Below, in pieces: positions 39,147 to 49,771 of a DNA stretch of 64,000 nt (the first letter of the stretch is position 1; each line of letters begins with the position of its first letter). The position numbers and the translations under genes are program-made. The DNA comes from Chloroflexota bacterium (GTDB lineage Bacteria; Chloroflexota; Dormibacteria; Dormibacterales; Dormibacteraceae). The stretch lies in NCBI GenBank assembly GCA_005883575.1, contig VBFH01000030.1:1-64000 (forward strand). Direction: 5' to 3'. Under the pieces are notes generated by a model. That model was not told the DNA's origin and ran no database searches. It saw nothing but the letters and a program-made list of their open reading frames with translations.

Positions 39147-39539
39147 TTACCGCTTCGTGTACTGGGGAGCCTTGCGCGCCCGCTTCAGTCCGTACTTCTT
39201 GCGCTCCTTCATGCGCGCGTCCCGCGTGAGCAGACCGGCTTTCTTGAGAGGCGGGCGAAGATCGGGATCGTAGCGGCAGAGTGCACGAGCGATACCGTGC
39301 GCGATCGCACCGGCCTGGCCGCTCGTCCCGCCGCCGATGACCTTGATCGTGATGTCGAACTTGCGCTGCGTGCCGGTGACCCGCAGCGGAGCGAGCGCCG
39401 CCATCTCGAGCACGCGGCGGCCCAGATACGCGAGCGGGTCTTTGTCGTTGACGGTCACTCGGCCTTCGCCCGGCGACAGCCGTACGCGCGCGATCGCGTT
39501 CTTGCGCCGGCCGGTGCCTCTGTTCAGCGTGTCAGCCAA
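39147..39539 (-). CDS. rpsI: 30S ribosomal protein S9
   Basis: [35 protein letters not shown] … [14 protein letters not shown]. Confidence 0.98.
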   Translation of the reverse strand: MADTLNRGTGRRKNAIARVRLSPGEGRVTVNDKDPLAYLGRRVLEMAALAPLRVTGTQRKFDITIKVIGGGTSGQAGAIAHGIARALCRYDPDLRPPLKKAGLLTRDARMKERKKYGLKRARKAPQYTKR

Positions 39540-39996
39540 TCTTCAGATTTCCTTTTGCATCGAAGGTGAGAACCTTCGGTTTCTGGGCCGTATGCCCGTG
39601 TTCGGCGCCCGCGTAGACGCGAAGGCGCTTCAGCATATCGGCGCCGAGCGTGTTCCGCTGCAGCATGCCGCGGACGGCGGTCGTCACCGGGAACGTCGGA
39701 TCGTGTTGCTGGGCGCGCTCCATGGTCCGCTTCCGCAGGCCGCCTGGGTAGCCCGTGTAGCGCGTGTACTCCTTGCTCTGCAGCTTGCTGCCCGTGACCT
39801 TGACCTTCGAGGCGTTGATCACGACCACATGGTCGCCGCTGTTCAGGTGCGGTGTGTAGGTCGGCTTGTGCTTGCCGCGCAGGATCGCGGCCACACCTGA
39901 GGCCAGGCGACCCAAAACCTGGTCCGTGGCATCTACCACGTACCAATCACTTTTCAGATCCGCGGCTTTCGCCGTCCATGTCTTCTGTTTGCTCAA
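39532..39996 (-). CDS. rplM: 50S ribosomal protein L13
   Basis: [52 protein letters not shown]. Confidence 0.98.
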   Translation of the reverse strand: MSKQKTWTAKAADLKSDWYVVDATDQVLGRLASGVAAILRGKHKPTYTPHLNSGDHVVVINASKVKVTGSKLQSKEYTRYTGYPGGLRKRTMERAQQHDPTFPVTTAVRGMLQRNTLGADMLKRLRVYAGAEHGHTAQKPKVLTFDAKGNLKIG

Positions 39997-40005
39997 TTGA
40001 ATTTC

Positions 40006-40722
40006 CTAGTAAATCACTTCCATCAAAGTCAGCCCCCCGGCAGGAGCCGTGCGTGGCGCCTGACGGCGATCCCGCGCTTCGAGGACCTGCCCCACCCACT
40101 CGGGCGGACGCTGTCCGCGGCCCACCTCGGCCAGCGCGCCCGCGATGCTCCGCACCAGCCCACGCAGGAAGCCCTCCGCCACCAGCTCCAGCTCGACGAA
40201 GTCCCCGCGCCGCGCGACCTGGGCGGAGCGCATCTCGCGCACCCGATCGCGGGCCGGCTCGGAGGCCGAGCAGTAGCTGGTCCAGTCGTGCTTGCCGATG
40301 AGCGCCCTTGCCCCCACCGACATCGTTTCGACATCAAGGGGGGCCGGGATGTGCCAGCAGCGTCCGCGCTCGAGCGCAGGGCGCGACGTGCGGTCGACAT
40401 ACCGGTACCGGTATCTCCGCCACCGCGCCGAGTAGCGAGCGTGGAAATCGTCCGCTACGGCCTCGGCGGACAGAACCGACACGTCCCCCGGCAATCGGGC
40501 ATTCAGCGCCGCCGTCAACCGCCGCGGCGAAATCCGCCCGTCGGTGTGGAAGTTTGCCACCTGGCCTTCCGCATGCGCACCCGCGTCGGTGCGCCCAGCG
40601 GCGTACACCGTGTGGTCCTTACCTGTGACGGCGCGCAGAGCCTTCTTGAGCTCTGCCTCCACCGTCCTGCCGTGGGCCTGTTGCTGCCACCCGGCGAAGT
40701 TCGACCCGTCGTACTCCAGCAC
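40006..40722 (-). CDS. truA: tRNA pseudouridine(38-40) synthase
   Basis: LEYDGSNFAGWQQQAHGRTVEAELKKAL … AAGRTDAGAHAEGQVANF. Confidence 0.96.
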   Translation of the reverse strand: MLEYDGSNFAGWQQQAHGRTVEAELKKALRAVTGKDHTVYAAGRTDAGAHAEGQVANFHTDGRISPRRLTAALNARLPGDVSVLSAEAVADDFHARYSARWRRYRYRYVDRTSRPALERGRCWHIPAPLDVETMSVGARALIGKHDWTSYCSASEPARDRVREMRSAQVARRGDFVELELVAEGFLRGLVRSIAGALAEVGRGQRPPEWVGQVLEARDRRQAPRTAPAGGLTLMEVIY

Positions 40723-40746
40723 GATTTTGATATTCAGTTTTTAAGA

Positions 40747-41106
40747 CTAGTCAACTAATTCGATGATCACCATCGGTGCCGCGTCGCCCAGACGCGGGCC
40801 CTTGTGGATGATTCGCGTGTAGCCTCCAGGCCGCTCGGACAGTCGCGGCATCAGGTTGGAGAAAAGCCGCTCGACCACCTCCGGCTTGGAGATCTCGCGG
40901 CTCACCCGACGGCGCGCGTTGACGTCGCCGTCCTTGGCCGTCGTGATCAGTCTTTCCACCCAGCGCCGCAGCTCCTTGGCGCGGGCCTCCGTGGTCGTGA
41001 TTCGTCCGCTGGGGCTCTCGAGCAGCGACGTGCACAGGTTGCGCATCAGCGCCTTGCGGGCGTCGGTGTCGCGGTTGAAGCGCCGGCCGCTCTTCAGATG
41101 ACGCAA
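40747..41106 (-). CDS. rplQ: 50S ribosomal protein L17
   Basis: MRHLKSGRRFNRDTDARKALMRNLCTSLLESPSGRITTTEARAKELRRWVERLIT. Confidence 0.98.
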   Translation of the reverse strand: MRHLKSGRRFNRDTDARKALMRNLCTSLLESPSGRITTTEARAKELRRWVERLITTAKDGDVNARRRVSREISKPEVVERLFSNLMPRLSERPGGYTRIIHKGPRLGDAAPMVIIELVD

Positions 41107-41115
41107 TGAGCTCTC

Positions 41116-42084
41116 CTAGCCGCGAAGAACCGTGCCCATCTCGTCGGGCTTGATGAATCCCTTCTCGACGAGCTTTTCCTTGATCTCGTCTAGCGACTTG
41201 CGCCCGAAGTTGCGCAGCGCGAGCAGCTCCTCCTCACGCTTCTGGAGCAGCTGGCCGACGGTCTGGATCTCATTCGCCTTCAGACAGTTGAACGCGCGCA
41301 CGGAGAGGTCGAGCTCCTCGATTGGCGTGTCCATCAGCCGGCTCTGTCCGGTCTTCTCGCCGCGCAGCTCCTGCTCGTGCTTCTGGATCGCGGCGTTGAA
41401 ACCGACGAACAGGCTCAGATGCTGAGTGAACAGCTCGGCCGAGTGGCTGACCGCCTCCTCGGGAGACATCGTGCCGTCGGTCCAGACCTCGATGATCAGC
41501 CGGTCGTAGTCGGTCGACTGGCCCACGCGCGTCTTCTCGACGACGAAGTTCGCCTTCTCCACCGGGGAGAAGATCGAGTCGATCGGGATCACGCCGATGG
41601 GCTGCCCCTCGCGCTTGTTCCGATCGGCCGGGACGTAACCCTTCCCGCGCTCGACGTTGAGCTCTATGCGCAGGTGGCCTTTGGCAGCCAGTGTGCAGAT
41701 GTAGAGGTCGGGGTTGACGATCTCGACGTCGGACGTGGCCTGGATGTGCGACGCGCGCACCTCGGCCGGCCCCTTGACGTCGAGGAGCAATGTGATCGGG
41801 TCCTCAGTGAAGCTCTTCAACCGAAGCTTCTTCAGGTTGAGGATCACCTCGGTCACGTCTTCCTTGACGTGTGGGATCGCGGTGAACTCATGGGCGACGC
41901 CGTCGATCTGGATCGACGTCACCGCCGCACCCCACAGCGAGGAGAGCAGCACGCGACGCAGCGTGTTGCCAAGCGTGGTGCCAAACCCAGGGTCGAGCGG
42001 CTCGATCTCGAACTTGCCGTAATTCGCGCTCGTTTCGAGCTTGCGGACCTGTGGGGTCACGGTCATCTGAGTGTCAATCGCCAA
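41116..42084 (-). CDS. rpoA: RNA polymerase alpha subunit
   Basis: NYGKFEIEPLDPGFGTTLGNTLRRVLLSSLWGAAV … PIEELDLSVRAFNCLKANEIQTVGQLL. Confidence 0.99.
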   Translation of the reverse strand: MAIDTQMTVTPQVRKLETSANYGKFEIEPLDPGFGTTLGNTLRRVLLSSLWGAAVTSIQIDGVAHEFTAIPHVKEDVTEVILNLKKLRLKSFTEDPITLLLDVKGPAEVRASHIQATSDVEIVNPDLYICTLAAKGHLRIELNVERGKGYVPADRNKREGQPIGVIPIDSIFSPVEKANFVVEKTRVGQSTDYDRLIIEVWTDGTMSPEEAVSHSAELFTQHLSLFVGFNAAIQKHEQELRGEKTGQSRLMDTPIEELDLSVRAFNCLKANEIQTVGQLLQKREEELLALRNFGRKSLDEIKEKLVEKGFIKPDEMGTVLRG

Positions 42085-42112
42085 CTGAACTACCTAGCCT
42101 CCGTGCACTTAC

Positions 42113-42733
42113 TTATCTTGAATAGAACTCGACGATCAGCTGCTCCTCGACGCCCGACTCCATCTCGTGGCGCTCCGGGCGGGCGAGGACCCTGGCGGAC
42201 TTTTCGTCCGTGTTGAAGGAAAGCCATGAGGGCACCGGGCGCACTTTCGACGCCTCGAGCACCACGTCGAAAACACCGTCCGAGCCCTTCACCTTGAGCT
42301 CGTCCCCAGGCTTGACCTGGAAGGAAGGCACGTTCACGAGCTTGCCGTTCACCTCGAAGTGCCGGTGCGTGACGAGCTGGCGCGCCTGCTTTCGGGAGGA
42401 CCCGAGCCCGATACGGTAGATCACGTTGTCCAGGCGCAGCTCGAGGTGGCGCAGCAGGTTGAGACCCGTCACTCCCGGCTCGTTCGACGCCTGGTCGAAA
42501 TAGTTGCGGAACTGCTTCTCGAGCAGGCCGTAGATGCGGCGAGCCTTCTGCTTCGCCCGCAGCTGCAATCCGTAGTCCGACGTCTTGCGCTTGCGCGCCT
42601 GGCCGTGCATGCCTGGCGCGAACGCGCGGCGCTCGATCGCGCATTTCGGCGTGTAGCAGCGCTCGCCCTTGAGGTAGAGCTTGGCGCCCTCGCGGCGGCA
42701 GAAGCGGCAGACGGGTCCGCTGTAGTTCGCCAT
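42113..42733 (-). CDS. rpsD: 30S ribosomal protein S4
   Basis: MANYSGPVCRFCRREGAKLYLKGERCYTPKCAIERRAFAPGMHGQ; zinc-ligand Cys form. Confidence 0.98.
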   Translation of the reverse strand: MANYSGPVCRFCRREGAKLYLKGERCYTPKCAIERRAFAPGMHGQARKRKTSDYGLQLRAKQKARRIYGLLEKQFRNYFDQASNEPGVTGLNLLRHLELRLDNVIYRIGLGSSRKQARQLVTHRHFEVNGKLVNVPSFQVKPGDELKVKGSDGVFDVVLEASKVRPVPSWLSFNTDEKSARVLARPERHEMESGVEEQLIVEFYSR

Positions 42734-42736
42734 GCG

Positions 42737-43132
42737 CTAGACCCTCCGCCGCTTGGGCGGTCGGCAGCCGTTGTGCGGGATCGGCGTGACGTCGGTGATC
42801 GCGCTGACCTCGAGGCCCGTCGCCTGCAGGGAGCGAATCGCCGCCTCGCGACCCGCACCCGGCCCGCGGACGAATACCTCGATCGAGCGCATGCCGTGCT
42901 CGAGCGCCTTCTTGGCCGTGGCCTCGGCGGTCGTCTGGGCGGCGAACGGCGTCGACTTCCGGCTGCCCTTGAAACCCTGCGCACCGGCAGAGCCCCAGGC
43001 GATGACGTTCCCTTCGATGTCGCTGATCGAGATGATCGTGTTGTTGAAGGTGCTCTGGATGTGGGCCTGCCCGTTGACCACGTTCTTGCGCTCGCGGCGC
43101 CGCGTGCGGACGACCTTCTTCTGCTTCGCCAC
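42737..43132 (-). CDS. rpsK: 30S ribosomal protein S11
   Basis: [44 protein letters not shown]. Confidence 0.98.
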   Translation of the reverse strand: MAKQKKVVRTRRRERKNVVNGQAHIQSTFNNTIISISDIEGNVIAWGSAGAQGFKGSRKSTPFAAQTTAEATAKKALEHGMRSIEVFVRGPGAGREAAIRSLQATGLEVSAITDVTPIPHNGCRPPKRRRV

Positions 43133-43530
43133 TACTTGCCTGCCTTGACCTTCTTCTTGCCCGCCACCGCGCGCTTGGGTCCGCGTCGGCTGCGGGCGTT
43201 GGTGCGGGTCCGCTGGCCCCGCACCGGCAAGCCGCGGCGGTGACGCTGGCCGCGGTATGAGCCGATCTCGGTCAGGCGCTTGATGTTCATCGCGACCTCG
43301 CGGCGGAGGTCGCCCTCGATCAGGATGTCCTTGGCCGTCGTCAGGCGGTCGATGACCTGGCGAAGACGGCCGACCTCGTCTTCCGGAAGGTCCCTGGTCC
43401 GCTTGTTGCCGTCGATGTTGGCCATCTTGAGGATCTTCTGGGCGGTCGTGTCGCCGATGCCGTGGATGTACGTAAGGGACACGACGACGCGCTTGGACGG
43501 GGGTATGTCGACGCCGGCGATTCTCGCCAT
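43132..43530 (-). CDS. rpsM: 30S ribosomal protein S13
   Basis: [34 protein letters not shown] … [22 protein letters not shown]. Confidence 0.98.
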   Translation of the reverse strand: MARIAGVDIPPSKRVVVSLTYIHGIGDTTAQKILKMANIDGNKRTRDLPEDEVGRLRQVIDRLTTAKDILIEGDLRREVAMNIKRLTEIGSYRGQRHRRGLPVRGQRTRTNARSRRGPKRAVAGKKKVKAGK

Positions 43531-43538
43531 CTAGTCTC

Positions 43539-43655
43539 CTAGCCCTGCCTCTGCTTGTGCTTCGGCGTCTTGGAGCAGATCACGCGGACCACCCCGTTGC
43601 GCTTGATCACTCTGCAGCTGGGACACATCTTCTTGACGGACGGACGTACCTTCAT
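43539..43655 (-). CDS. rpmJ: 50S ribosomal protein L36
   Basis: [38 protein letters not shown]; not in the ORF track because of size. Confidence 0.97.
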   Translation of the reverse strand: MKVRPSVKKMCPSCRVIKRNGVVRVICSKTPKHKQRQG

Positions 43656-43885
43656 CTCCAAATCTCTCGAATTCGCCCTCGCGACCGGTCGCTTGACGCC
43701 AGCTCGACGCCCACCTTGTCCCCGGCGAGAAGCCGGGTGAAGTGGGTGCCGGCGCGATCGGCGACGTGGGCGAGGACCTTCGCCCCGTTCTCGAGCTCAA
43801 CCCTGTAGACACCGTTGGGAAGAGGCTCCACCACGACCCCCTTTACGAGTGAGGGGCGTTGGGGCACGAACGGCGATTGTACCAA
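43652..43885 (-). CDS. infA: translation initiation factor IF-1
   Basis: [49 protein letters not shown] … RGRI. Confidence 0.93.
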   Translation of the reverse strand: MVQSPFVPQRPSLVKGVVVEPLPNGVYRVELENGAKVLAHVADRAGTHFTRLLAGDKVGVELASSDRSRGRIREIWR

Positions 43886-43899
43886 ACTCGATCGGGCCC

Positions 43900-44655
43900 T
43901 CAGTCGAAGGCTCCCTTCGTGAGCACGATGGGCCCCTTTTCTGTGATAGCGACGGTGTGCTCAAAGTAGGCGGACAGGGCACCGTCGACCGTGCAGATCG
44001 TCCAGCCGTCCGGCTTCATGTACACCTCGTGGGTCCCGGCGTTGACCATCGGCTCGATCGCAAGCGTCATGCCGGGCTTCAGCCGCGGCGGCGTGCCCGG
44101 GGCGCCGAAGTTGGGCACCTGCGGGTCTTCGTGCATCTGGCGACCGATCCCGTGGCCGACGAACTGGCGGATCACCGAGAACCCCGACGCCTCGACGTGC
44201 TTTTGGATCGCTGAGGAGATGTCACCCAGGAATCCGCCCGGCCGGGCCTTGTCGATGCCGATGTAGAGCGCCTGCTCGGTGACCTTGAGGAGCCGGGCGG
44301 CCTCAGGCGTGATCTTGCCCACACCGACTGTGATCCCGACGTCGGCCCAGAAGCCCTCCAGCACCAGCCCGAGGTCCAGGCTCACCAGATCACCCTCGGC
44401 GATCTTGCGGTTGCTCGGGATCCCGTGGACGGCCTCGTCGTTGATGGAGACGCAGATCGATTTCGGGAAGCCGTGATAGCCGAGGAAGCCCGGTGTGGCA
44501 CCCCCGCCGCGGATCAGGCGGTCGGCGATCCGGTCGAGCTCCACGGTTTTAACCCCCGCCCGGCACGCCTCCCTGAGCGGTGGCAGCACCGAGGCGAGCA
44601 GGCTGCCCGCGCGGGCCATGAGGTCGATCTCGTGGGCGGTCTTGAGGTTGATCAT
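43900..44655 (-). CDS. map: type I methionine aminopeptidase
   Basis: GYHGFPKSICVSINDEAVHGIPS … DLGLVLEGFWADVGITV … VGHGIGRQMHEDPQVPNFG. Confidence 0.98.
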   Translation of the reverse strand: MINLKTAHEIDLMARAGSLLASVLPPLREACRAGVKTVELDRIADRLIRGGGATPGFLGYHGFPKSICVSINDEAVHGIPSNRKIAEGDLVSLDLGLVLEGFWADVGITVGVGKITPEAARLLKVTEQALYIGIDKARPGGFLGDISSAIQKHVEASGFSVIRQFVGHGIGRQMHEDPQVPNFGAPGTPPRLKPGMTLAIEPMVNAGTHEVYMKPDGWTICTVDGALSAYFEHTVAITEKGPIVLTKGAFD

Positions 44656-45302
44656 GCGGTTTGCTTTTTCACCACCCGGCCGTTGGCCGCGGCCAACACC
44701 TGGCGGCTTATCTCCTCGATTGTCCCCCGGCCGTCGATCTCGGAAACCAGCCCTCCGATCCGGTAGTGATCGAGCACGGGGACGGTCTTCTCCAGGTAGA
44801 TCTCGATCCTGGGACGGACGGCTGCCGGGCGGTCGTCCTCGCGCTGAACAAGCGAGCTCGCGTCCGCCTGGCAGGAGGCGGTTCCAGGCGGGTACGTGCG
44901 CTGGCAGGTCGGGCAGACCAGGCGCCCCGAAAGGCGGCGGAGCAGTTCCTCGACCGGCACCTTCAGGTAGATGACGCGGTCAAACCGCTTGCCCAGCTCG
45001 GCCATGAGGTCGTCGAGGGCCTCGGCTTGAGGAACCGTGCGCGGGAAGCCGTCCATGATGAATCCGGGGACGCAGTCAGGCTCGCCGAGGCGATGGCGGA
45101 CGATGCCGATCATGATCTCGTCGGAGACGTACTTCCCGGCCGCCAGGATGGGCTGCGCCTGGCGCCCGAGCTCGGTGTCGGCGGCGATCTCGGCCCGCAG
45201 CATGTCGCCGGTCGCGATGTGGGGGATACCGAAATGTGAGCGCAGCATGTTGGCCTGTGTCCCCTTGCCGGAGCCAGGGGCCCCATACAACAACAGGTTC
45301 AC
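44652..45302 (-). CDS. adk: adenylate kinase
   Basis: VNLLLYGAPGSGKGTQANMLRSHFGIPHIATGDMLRAEI … FIMDGFPRTVPQAEAL; CPTC…C zinc lid; GTG start overlaps the secY stop. The track only shows it inside the longer ORF 44652..46292. Confidence 0.96.
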   Translation of the reverse strand: MNLLLYGAPGSGKGTQANMLRSHFGIPHIATGDMLRAEIAADTELGRQAQPILAAGKYVSDEIMIGIVRHRLGEPDCVPGFIMDGFPRTVPQAEALDDLMAELGKRFDRVIYLKVPVEELLRRLSGRLVCPTCQRTYPPGTASCQADASSLVQREDDRPAAVRPRIEIYLEKTVPVLDHYRIGGLVSEIDGRGTIEEISRQVLAAANGRVVKKQTA

Positions 45303-46630
45303 TTGATAAAGCCGCGGTACTGCCGCATCACCAGCTGCGTCTGCAGCTGTTTCATGGTGTCCAGGGCGACCCCGACCACGATGAGGATGGCCGTTCCCCC
45401 CAGGTACATCTGCTGCTGATTGATGCCGGAGATCTTGGATGTGGCGATGGGCAGGATGACCGTGATGAAGCCGAGGAAGATCGCGCCCACGAACGTGACG
45501 CGATTCATCACCGCCTGCAGGTAGTCCGCGGTCGGACGGCCCGGGCGGATTCCCGGGATGAAGCTCGAGTAGCGTTTGAGGTTGTCGGCCACGTCCTGCA
45601 CGTCGAATGTGATCGCGGTGTAGAAGTACGTGAAGCCGAACGTGAACAGAAAGTAGAGGGCGTTGTAGGTGATCGCCATCGGGACGTTCGCCGTGCTCGG
45701 TGAGAAGTTGCCTCGGACCCACGCCGCGGCTTTGTAGTACCAGGTGTCCGGCGGCGCGCCGGTGAAGTAGTTGGCGACGATCGTCGGCAGGAACATCACG
45801 GAGATGGCGAAGATGATCGGGATCACGCCTGCGTGGTTGACGCGCAGCGGCAAGAAGCTCGCCCTCCGCCCCACCTCGCGCCCACCCGCCACGCGCTGGG
45901 CCGACTGGATCGGGATCTTGCGCACCGCCTGCTGCACCTCGATGATCACCGCGGTCATCACCAAGGCCACCAGGCCAAACAGGATGAACGGCACGTAGTC
46001 GGCGAGGCCGCCGCCCGTGGTGTGGGCGCCGAAGACGGCGGCGACGCCCTGGGGTCCACGCCCGATGATGCCGGCGAAGATGATCAGCGACACGCCGTTG
46101 CCGATTCCGTACTCGGTGATCAGCTCGCCGAACCACATCAACATGACCGTGCCCGCGGTCAACACCAGGATGATCTGCAGTCGCTGGAACCACTCGAGCG
46201 GTCCGAGGATCGCGGGCTGCGTGTTCTGGAAGAGGACGGTAAAGCCGTAAGCCTGGCCTGCGCCGAGCGCCACCGTGAGGTAGCGGCTCCACCGCTGGAT
46301 CCGCCGGCGCCCCATCTCGCCTTCCTTCTGGATCTCCTTGATGCGGACGGAGATCACCGTCATCAGCTGCATGATGATCGTGGCGTTGATATAGGGGTTC
46401 ATGCCCATCGCGACGATGCTGAACCGCGACAGGCCGCCACCCGAGAAGAGGTCGAGCAGGCCCAGCAAGGCCTGCTGGTTGAAGAGGAGGCCGAGCGCGG
46501 TCTTGTTCGCCTCGGGAATCGCGATGTTGGAGAAGAGCCGGAACACGACAAGGATGCCGCCGGTGAACAGGATCTTGTTGCGAAGCTCCGGCAGCCGGAT
46601 CGAGTTGATGAGCGCCTCGAGGAGGTTCAT
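45299..46630 (-). CDS. secY: protein translocase subunit SecY
   Basis: FSNIAIPEANKTALGLLF … LDLFSGGGLSRFSIVAMGMNPYINATIIMQLM. Confidence 0.98.
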   Translation of the reverse strand: MNLLEALINSIRLPELRNKILFTGGILVVFRLFSNIAIPEANKTALGLLFNQQALLGLLDLFSGGGLSRFSIVAMGMNPYINATIIMQLMTVISVRIKEIQKEGEMGRRRIQRWSRYLTVALGAGQAYGFTVLFQNTQPAILGPLEWFQRLQIILVLTAGTVMLMWFGELITEYGIGNGVSLIIFAGIIGRGPQGVAAVFGAHTTGGGLADYVPFILFGLVALVMTAVIIEVQQAVRKIPIQSAQRVAGGREVGRRASFLPLRVNHAGVIPIIFAISVMFLPTIVANYFTGAPPDTWYYKAAAWVRGNFSPSTANVPMAITYNALYFLFTFGFTYFYTAITFDVQDVADNLKRYSSFIPGIRPGRPTADYLQAVMNRVTFVGAIFLGFITVILPIATSKISGINQQQMYLGGTAILIVVGVALDTMKQLQTQLVMRQYRGFIK

Positions 46631-46633
46631 CGG

Positions 46634-47140
46634 CTACGCGTCTTCGGGAGAAACGCTCTCAGTCTTTTTTTCGGGCACTGGCGCCTTGGCTGCCCTTGGC
46701 TCGCCCAGCAGCTTCACAGACCCGCCGGCCTTCTCGATCGCCTCGCGCGCGCTGTTGCTGATCGCGTGAGCCTCCACCGTCAGCTTCCGCCTGATCCGGC
46801 CTGCGCCCAAAATCTTGATCTCCTCTCCCCCGCGGGCCAGACCCGCGTCCGCAAGCGACTGGGCGTCGACCTTCGAGCCGTCCCTGAAGCGGCTGAGCTT
46901 GGAGACGTTGACGATCGTATAGACCTTCTTGAACGGGTTTTTGAACCCGGGCAGCTTGGGGATGCGCTGCGAGAGCGGCATCTGGCCGCCCTCGAAACCG
47001 AGACGGAAGCCTTCGCTGCGCGCGTTCTGTCCCTTCTGACCGCGGCCAGAGGTCTTGCCACGGCCTGAGCCGGTACCGCGGCCGATACGCTGCCGGCGGC
47101 GGCGCGAGCCGGGGGCGGACTTGAGATCGTGGAGCTGCAT
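46634..47140 (-). CDS. rplO: 50S ribosomal protein L15
   Basis: MQLHDLKSAPGSRRRRQRIGRGTGSGRGKTSGRGQKGQNARSEG. Confidence 0.98.
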   Translation of the reverse strand: MQLHDLKSAPGSRRRRQRIGRGTGSGRGKTSGRGQKGQNARSEGFRLGFEGGQMPLSQRIPKLPGFKNPFKKVYTIVNVSKLSRFRDGSKVDAQSLADAGLARGGEEIKILGAGRIRRKLTVEAHAISNSAREAIEKAGGSVKLLGEPRAAKAPVPEKKTESVSPEDA

Positions 47141-47146
47141 CGCTTG

Positions 47147-47437
47147 CTAATGACCCCTGTGATGCTTCTTCGTGGAGCGGGCGCGCCAGATCTTGTAGCG
47201 GCTCCGCTCGGGCCGCTCCCAGGGCTCGCCATCGACCGCGACCAGGAAGTTCACTCGCCTCAGCATCCCGCGCACCGCCGGGTTGTCCGGCAGCTCGCGG
47301 GTCTGGTTCATCTTGCGAAAACCAAGGGACTCGACGGTGGCGCGGATCTCCGGCCGCGCGCCGATCGGGCTCTTCATCAACGTCGCCTTGATTGTCTGTG
47401 CGCCCTGCGCGCGCCCGGCGAGGCTCTTGTCAGCCAC
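47147..47437 (-). CDS. rpmD: 50S ribosomal protein L30
   Basis: [54 protein letters not shown]. Confidence 0.95.
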   Translation of the reverse strand: MADKSLAGRAQGAQTIKATLMKSPIGARPEIRATVESLGFRKMNQTRELPDNPAVRGMLRRVNFLVAVDGEPWERPERSRYKIWRARSTKKHHRGH

Positions 47438-48053
47438 GGGTAGCTGCTCCGGCGGCTTTAGCCGTCACCTCCCCGCTTTGCGGAGAGGAGCTGGCCGGCT
47501 CGACGCCCTTGTAGGCCGCGGCCAGCCGCTTTCCCACCATCTGCTCGACATCCTTGCCGCGCAGCTCGGCCACCTGCGCCGCCGTCTTCAACGTCTGCAG
47601 CGCCGCAAGCGTCGCGCGGACGGTGTTGATCGGGTTGTTCGTGCCGTGCGACTTGGTGAGGATGTCCTTGATGCCGGCCGTCTCGATGACCGCTCGCATC
47701 GCGCCGCCCGAGATCACGCCTGTACCGGGCGCGGCCGGCTTGAGCATGATGCGGGCTGCCCCCCACTTGTACTCGACCGCGTGGGGAATCGTCGTGCCGA
47801 CCATCGGCACCGTGATCATGTTGCGCTTGGCGACCTCCATCCCCTTGCGGATAGCCTCGGTCACCTCGCGTGCCTTCCCGATGCCGGCGCCGACGCGACC
47901 GTTCATGTCGCCGACGACGATCAGCGCGCTAAACGAGAACTTGCGCCCGCCCTTGACGACCTTGGCGACGCGGTTGACGCGGACCACGCGATCGGCAAGC
48001 TCCGACCGCTCGCCGCGATCGCCATATCGACCACCACCCATATTCCTAGACAT
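47430..48053 (-). CDS. rpsE: 30S ribosomal protein S5
   Basis: [47 protein letters not shown]-terminal tail contains palindromic repeat copy 3. Confidence 0.98.
   Translation of the reverse strand: MSRNMGGGRYGDRGERSELADRVVRVNRVAKVVKGGRKFSFSALIVVGDMNGRVGAGIGKAREVTEAIRKGMEVAKRNMITVPMVGTTIPHAVEYKWGAARIMLKPAAPGTGVISGGAMRAVIETAGIKDILTKSHGTNNPINTVRATLAALQTLKTAAQVAELRGKDVEQMVGKRLAAAYKGVEPASSSPQSGEVTAKAAGAATRG
47467..47489. repeat. palindromic repeat copy 3 (degenerate), inside the rpsE C-terminal coding region
   Basis: ACCTCCCCGC-TTT-GCGGAGAGGA; encodes [14 protein letters not shown]. Confidence 0.55.
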
Positions 48054-48066
48054 CAGTTAAGGCCCC

Positions 48067-48183
48067 CTACCTTTCCCGACCATGGCGTCGGGAGGCCTTG
48101 GTTTCCCAGGCCGACTCCACGGTCGGAACCGCAGAAGCGTCACGACCATCGATGCGAATCGTGAACTGCAATACAGGCGTCAT
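48067..48183 (-). CDS. inter-ribosomal-gene small ORF, copy D (upstream of rpsE), 38 aa
   Basis: MTPVLQFTIRIDGRDASAVPTVESAWETKASRRHGRER*; aligns without gaps to copies A/B through TVE.AW; ATG 7 nt after the rplR stop. Confidence 0.4.
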   Translation of the reverse strand: MTPVLQFTIRIDGRDASAVPTVESAWETKASRRHGRER

Positions 48184-48190
48184 GCTCGCG

Positions 48191-48544
48191 CTAAAACTCC
48201 AACCCAGCTTCGCGCGCGGCATCGGCCAGCGCCTTGATTCTTCCGTGATAGAGAAAACCGCCGCGGTCGAACACCACGCTGTTCACACCCGCGGCCTTCG
48301 CCTTGGCGGCGATCGCCTTGCCGACCTCGGCCGCCTGCGCCACGCCGTTGCCCTTCGCTTTGATCTCGACCGTAGAAGCAGCCGCGAGGGTGCGGCTGGC
48401 GCCATCGTCGATGAGCTGGGCGTACAGGTGGTTCAGGCTGCGAAACACCGCCAGCCGCGGCCGCTCGGGCGTGCCCGCGACGTGCACCCGCACGCGCTTG
48501 TGCCGCTTGAGCCGGTTCACCTTGCGGTCCTGTCGCTTGATCAT
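48191..48544 (-). CDS. rplR: 50S ribosomal protein L18
   Basis: [45 protein letters not shown]. Confidence 0.98.
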   Translation of the reverse strand: MIKRQDRKVNRLKRHKRVRVHVAGTPERPRLAVFRSLNHLYAQLIDDGASRTLAAASTVEIKAKGNGVAQAAEVGKAIAAKAKAAGVNSVVFDRGGFLYHGRIKALADAAREAGLEF

Positions 48545-49095
48545 GCGGTTGTTTTGGCCCCCTTGCCGGCCTTGCCCGGCTTGCGCCGGACCTTCTCGCC
48601 CCGGTACATCACGCCCTTGCCCTTGTAGGGCTCGGGGGGGCGGAGGCCGCGGAGGTTGGCGGCGACCTGGCCGACGTCTTCGATCGAGATGCCCGTCACC
48701 GAGAACTTGGTCGGGTCCTGGACGTCGATCGAGATTCCCGTCGGGGGCTTGAACCTGACCGGGTGCGAGTAGCCGAGGTTGAGCACGAGCTCCTCGCCTT
48801 GCTTGGCGACGCGGTAGCCGACGCCGACCAGCTCGAGGTGCTTGGTGAAGCCCCGCTCCACGCCCTCGACCATGTTCGCGACCAGGCTGCGCACAAGTCC
48901 GTGCAGCGCGCGATGCTGGAAATCATCCGAGGGCCGCTCGAAGACGAGCTCGCCATCGGCCTGCCTGACCTTGATGTCGGCGGGCAGGGTGCGTTCAAGC
49001 TGGCCCTTCGGCCCCTCGACCTTCACATGGCCCGGCCCCAGCGTCACCTTCACCGAGCTCGGCACTTTGACGGGCAGCTTTCCGATCCGCGACAA
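48541..49095 (-). CDS. rplF: 50S ribosomal protein L6
   Basis: [38 protein letters not shown]. Confidence 0.98.
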   Translation of the reverse strand: MSRIGKLPVKVPSSVKVTLGPGHVKVEGPKGQLERTLPADIKVRQADGELVFERPSDDFQHRALHGLVRSLVANMVEGVERGFTKHLELVGVGYRVAKQGEELVLNLGYSHPVRFKPPTGISIDVQDPTKFSVTGISIEDVGQVAANLRGLRPPEPYKGKGVMYRGEKVRRKPGKAGKGAKTTA

Positions 49096-49110
49096 CTCTT
49101 TTCTCTTCTC

Positions 49111-49566
49111 CTACCAGATGTACGCGAGCACTTCGCCGCCGAGACCCCGGCGCAGCGCCTGCCTTCCGCTCATGACTCCCTCAGCAGTGCTGAGGATGGC
49201 GATCCCGAGCCCACCGAGGACTCTCGGGATCTCGGTCTTGCGCGCGTAGACGCGCAGTCCGGGGCGGCTGATCCTCTTCACACCCGAGATCACCCGGGTG
49301 CGATCGGGACGGGACTTGAAGATGATACGCATCGTCTGCGTCGAGCCGTCCGCCTCCACGTCGAAGCCCGCGATGTAGCCCTCGTCCTTCAGGACGCGAG
49401 CGATCTCGAGCTTGAGCCTGGACGCCGGAACCTTCACCTCGGGATGGCGCGCCGCGTTGGAGTTGCGGATGCGCGTGAGCATGTCCGCGATGGGATCGCT
49501 GACGATCCCCGCCGGGGCTTTCTTCAGGGTCTTGGTCGGGGTTTTGGCGATTGCTGTAGCCATCAT
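49111..49566 (-). CDS. rpsH: 30S ribosomal protein S8
   Basis: [46 protein letters not shown]-terminal extension [19 protein letters not shown]. Confidence 0.97.
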   Translation of the reverse strand: MMATAIAKTPTKTLKKAPAGIVSDPIADMLTRIRNSNAARHPEVKVPASRLKLEIARVLKDEGYIAGFDVEADGSTQTMRIIFKSRPDRTRVISGVKRISRPGLRVYARKTEIPRVLGGLGIAILSTAEGVMSGRQALRRGLGGEVLAYIW

Positions 49567-49760
49567 CACCAGCTCGACTTCGTAATGCCGGGGATGCGTC
49601 CTTCGGCGGCGTGGGTTCTGAAGCAGATTCGGCACATGCCGAACTTGCGGAGGTAAGCGCGCGGCCGCCCGCAGATGCGGCAGCGATTGTGAAATCGCAC
49701 CTTGAACTTCGGCGTTGCGAGGTCTCGCTTCCAGCGCTCGATCGATGATTTCTTGGCCAA
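49566..49760 (-). CDS. rpsZ: 30S ribosomal protein S14 type Z
   Basis: [46 protein letters not shown]; CxxC…CxxC. Confidence 0.97.
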   Translation of the reverse strand: MAKKSSIERWKRDLATPKFKVRFHNRCRICGRPRAYLRKFGMCRICFRTHAAEGRIPGITKSSW

Positions 49761-49771
49761 ACTCTCTCCCT

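Noticed and set aside
44652-46292. 546-aa minus-strand ORF as a single novel protein
   Set aside because: Only the last ~216 codons are real (adk); the upstream part is an out-of-frame reading of secY
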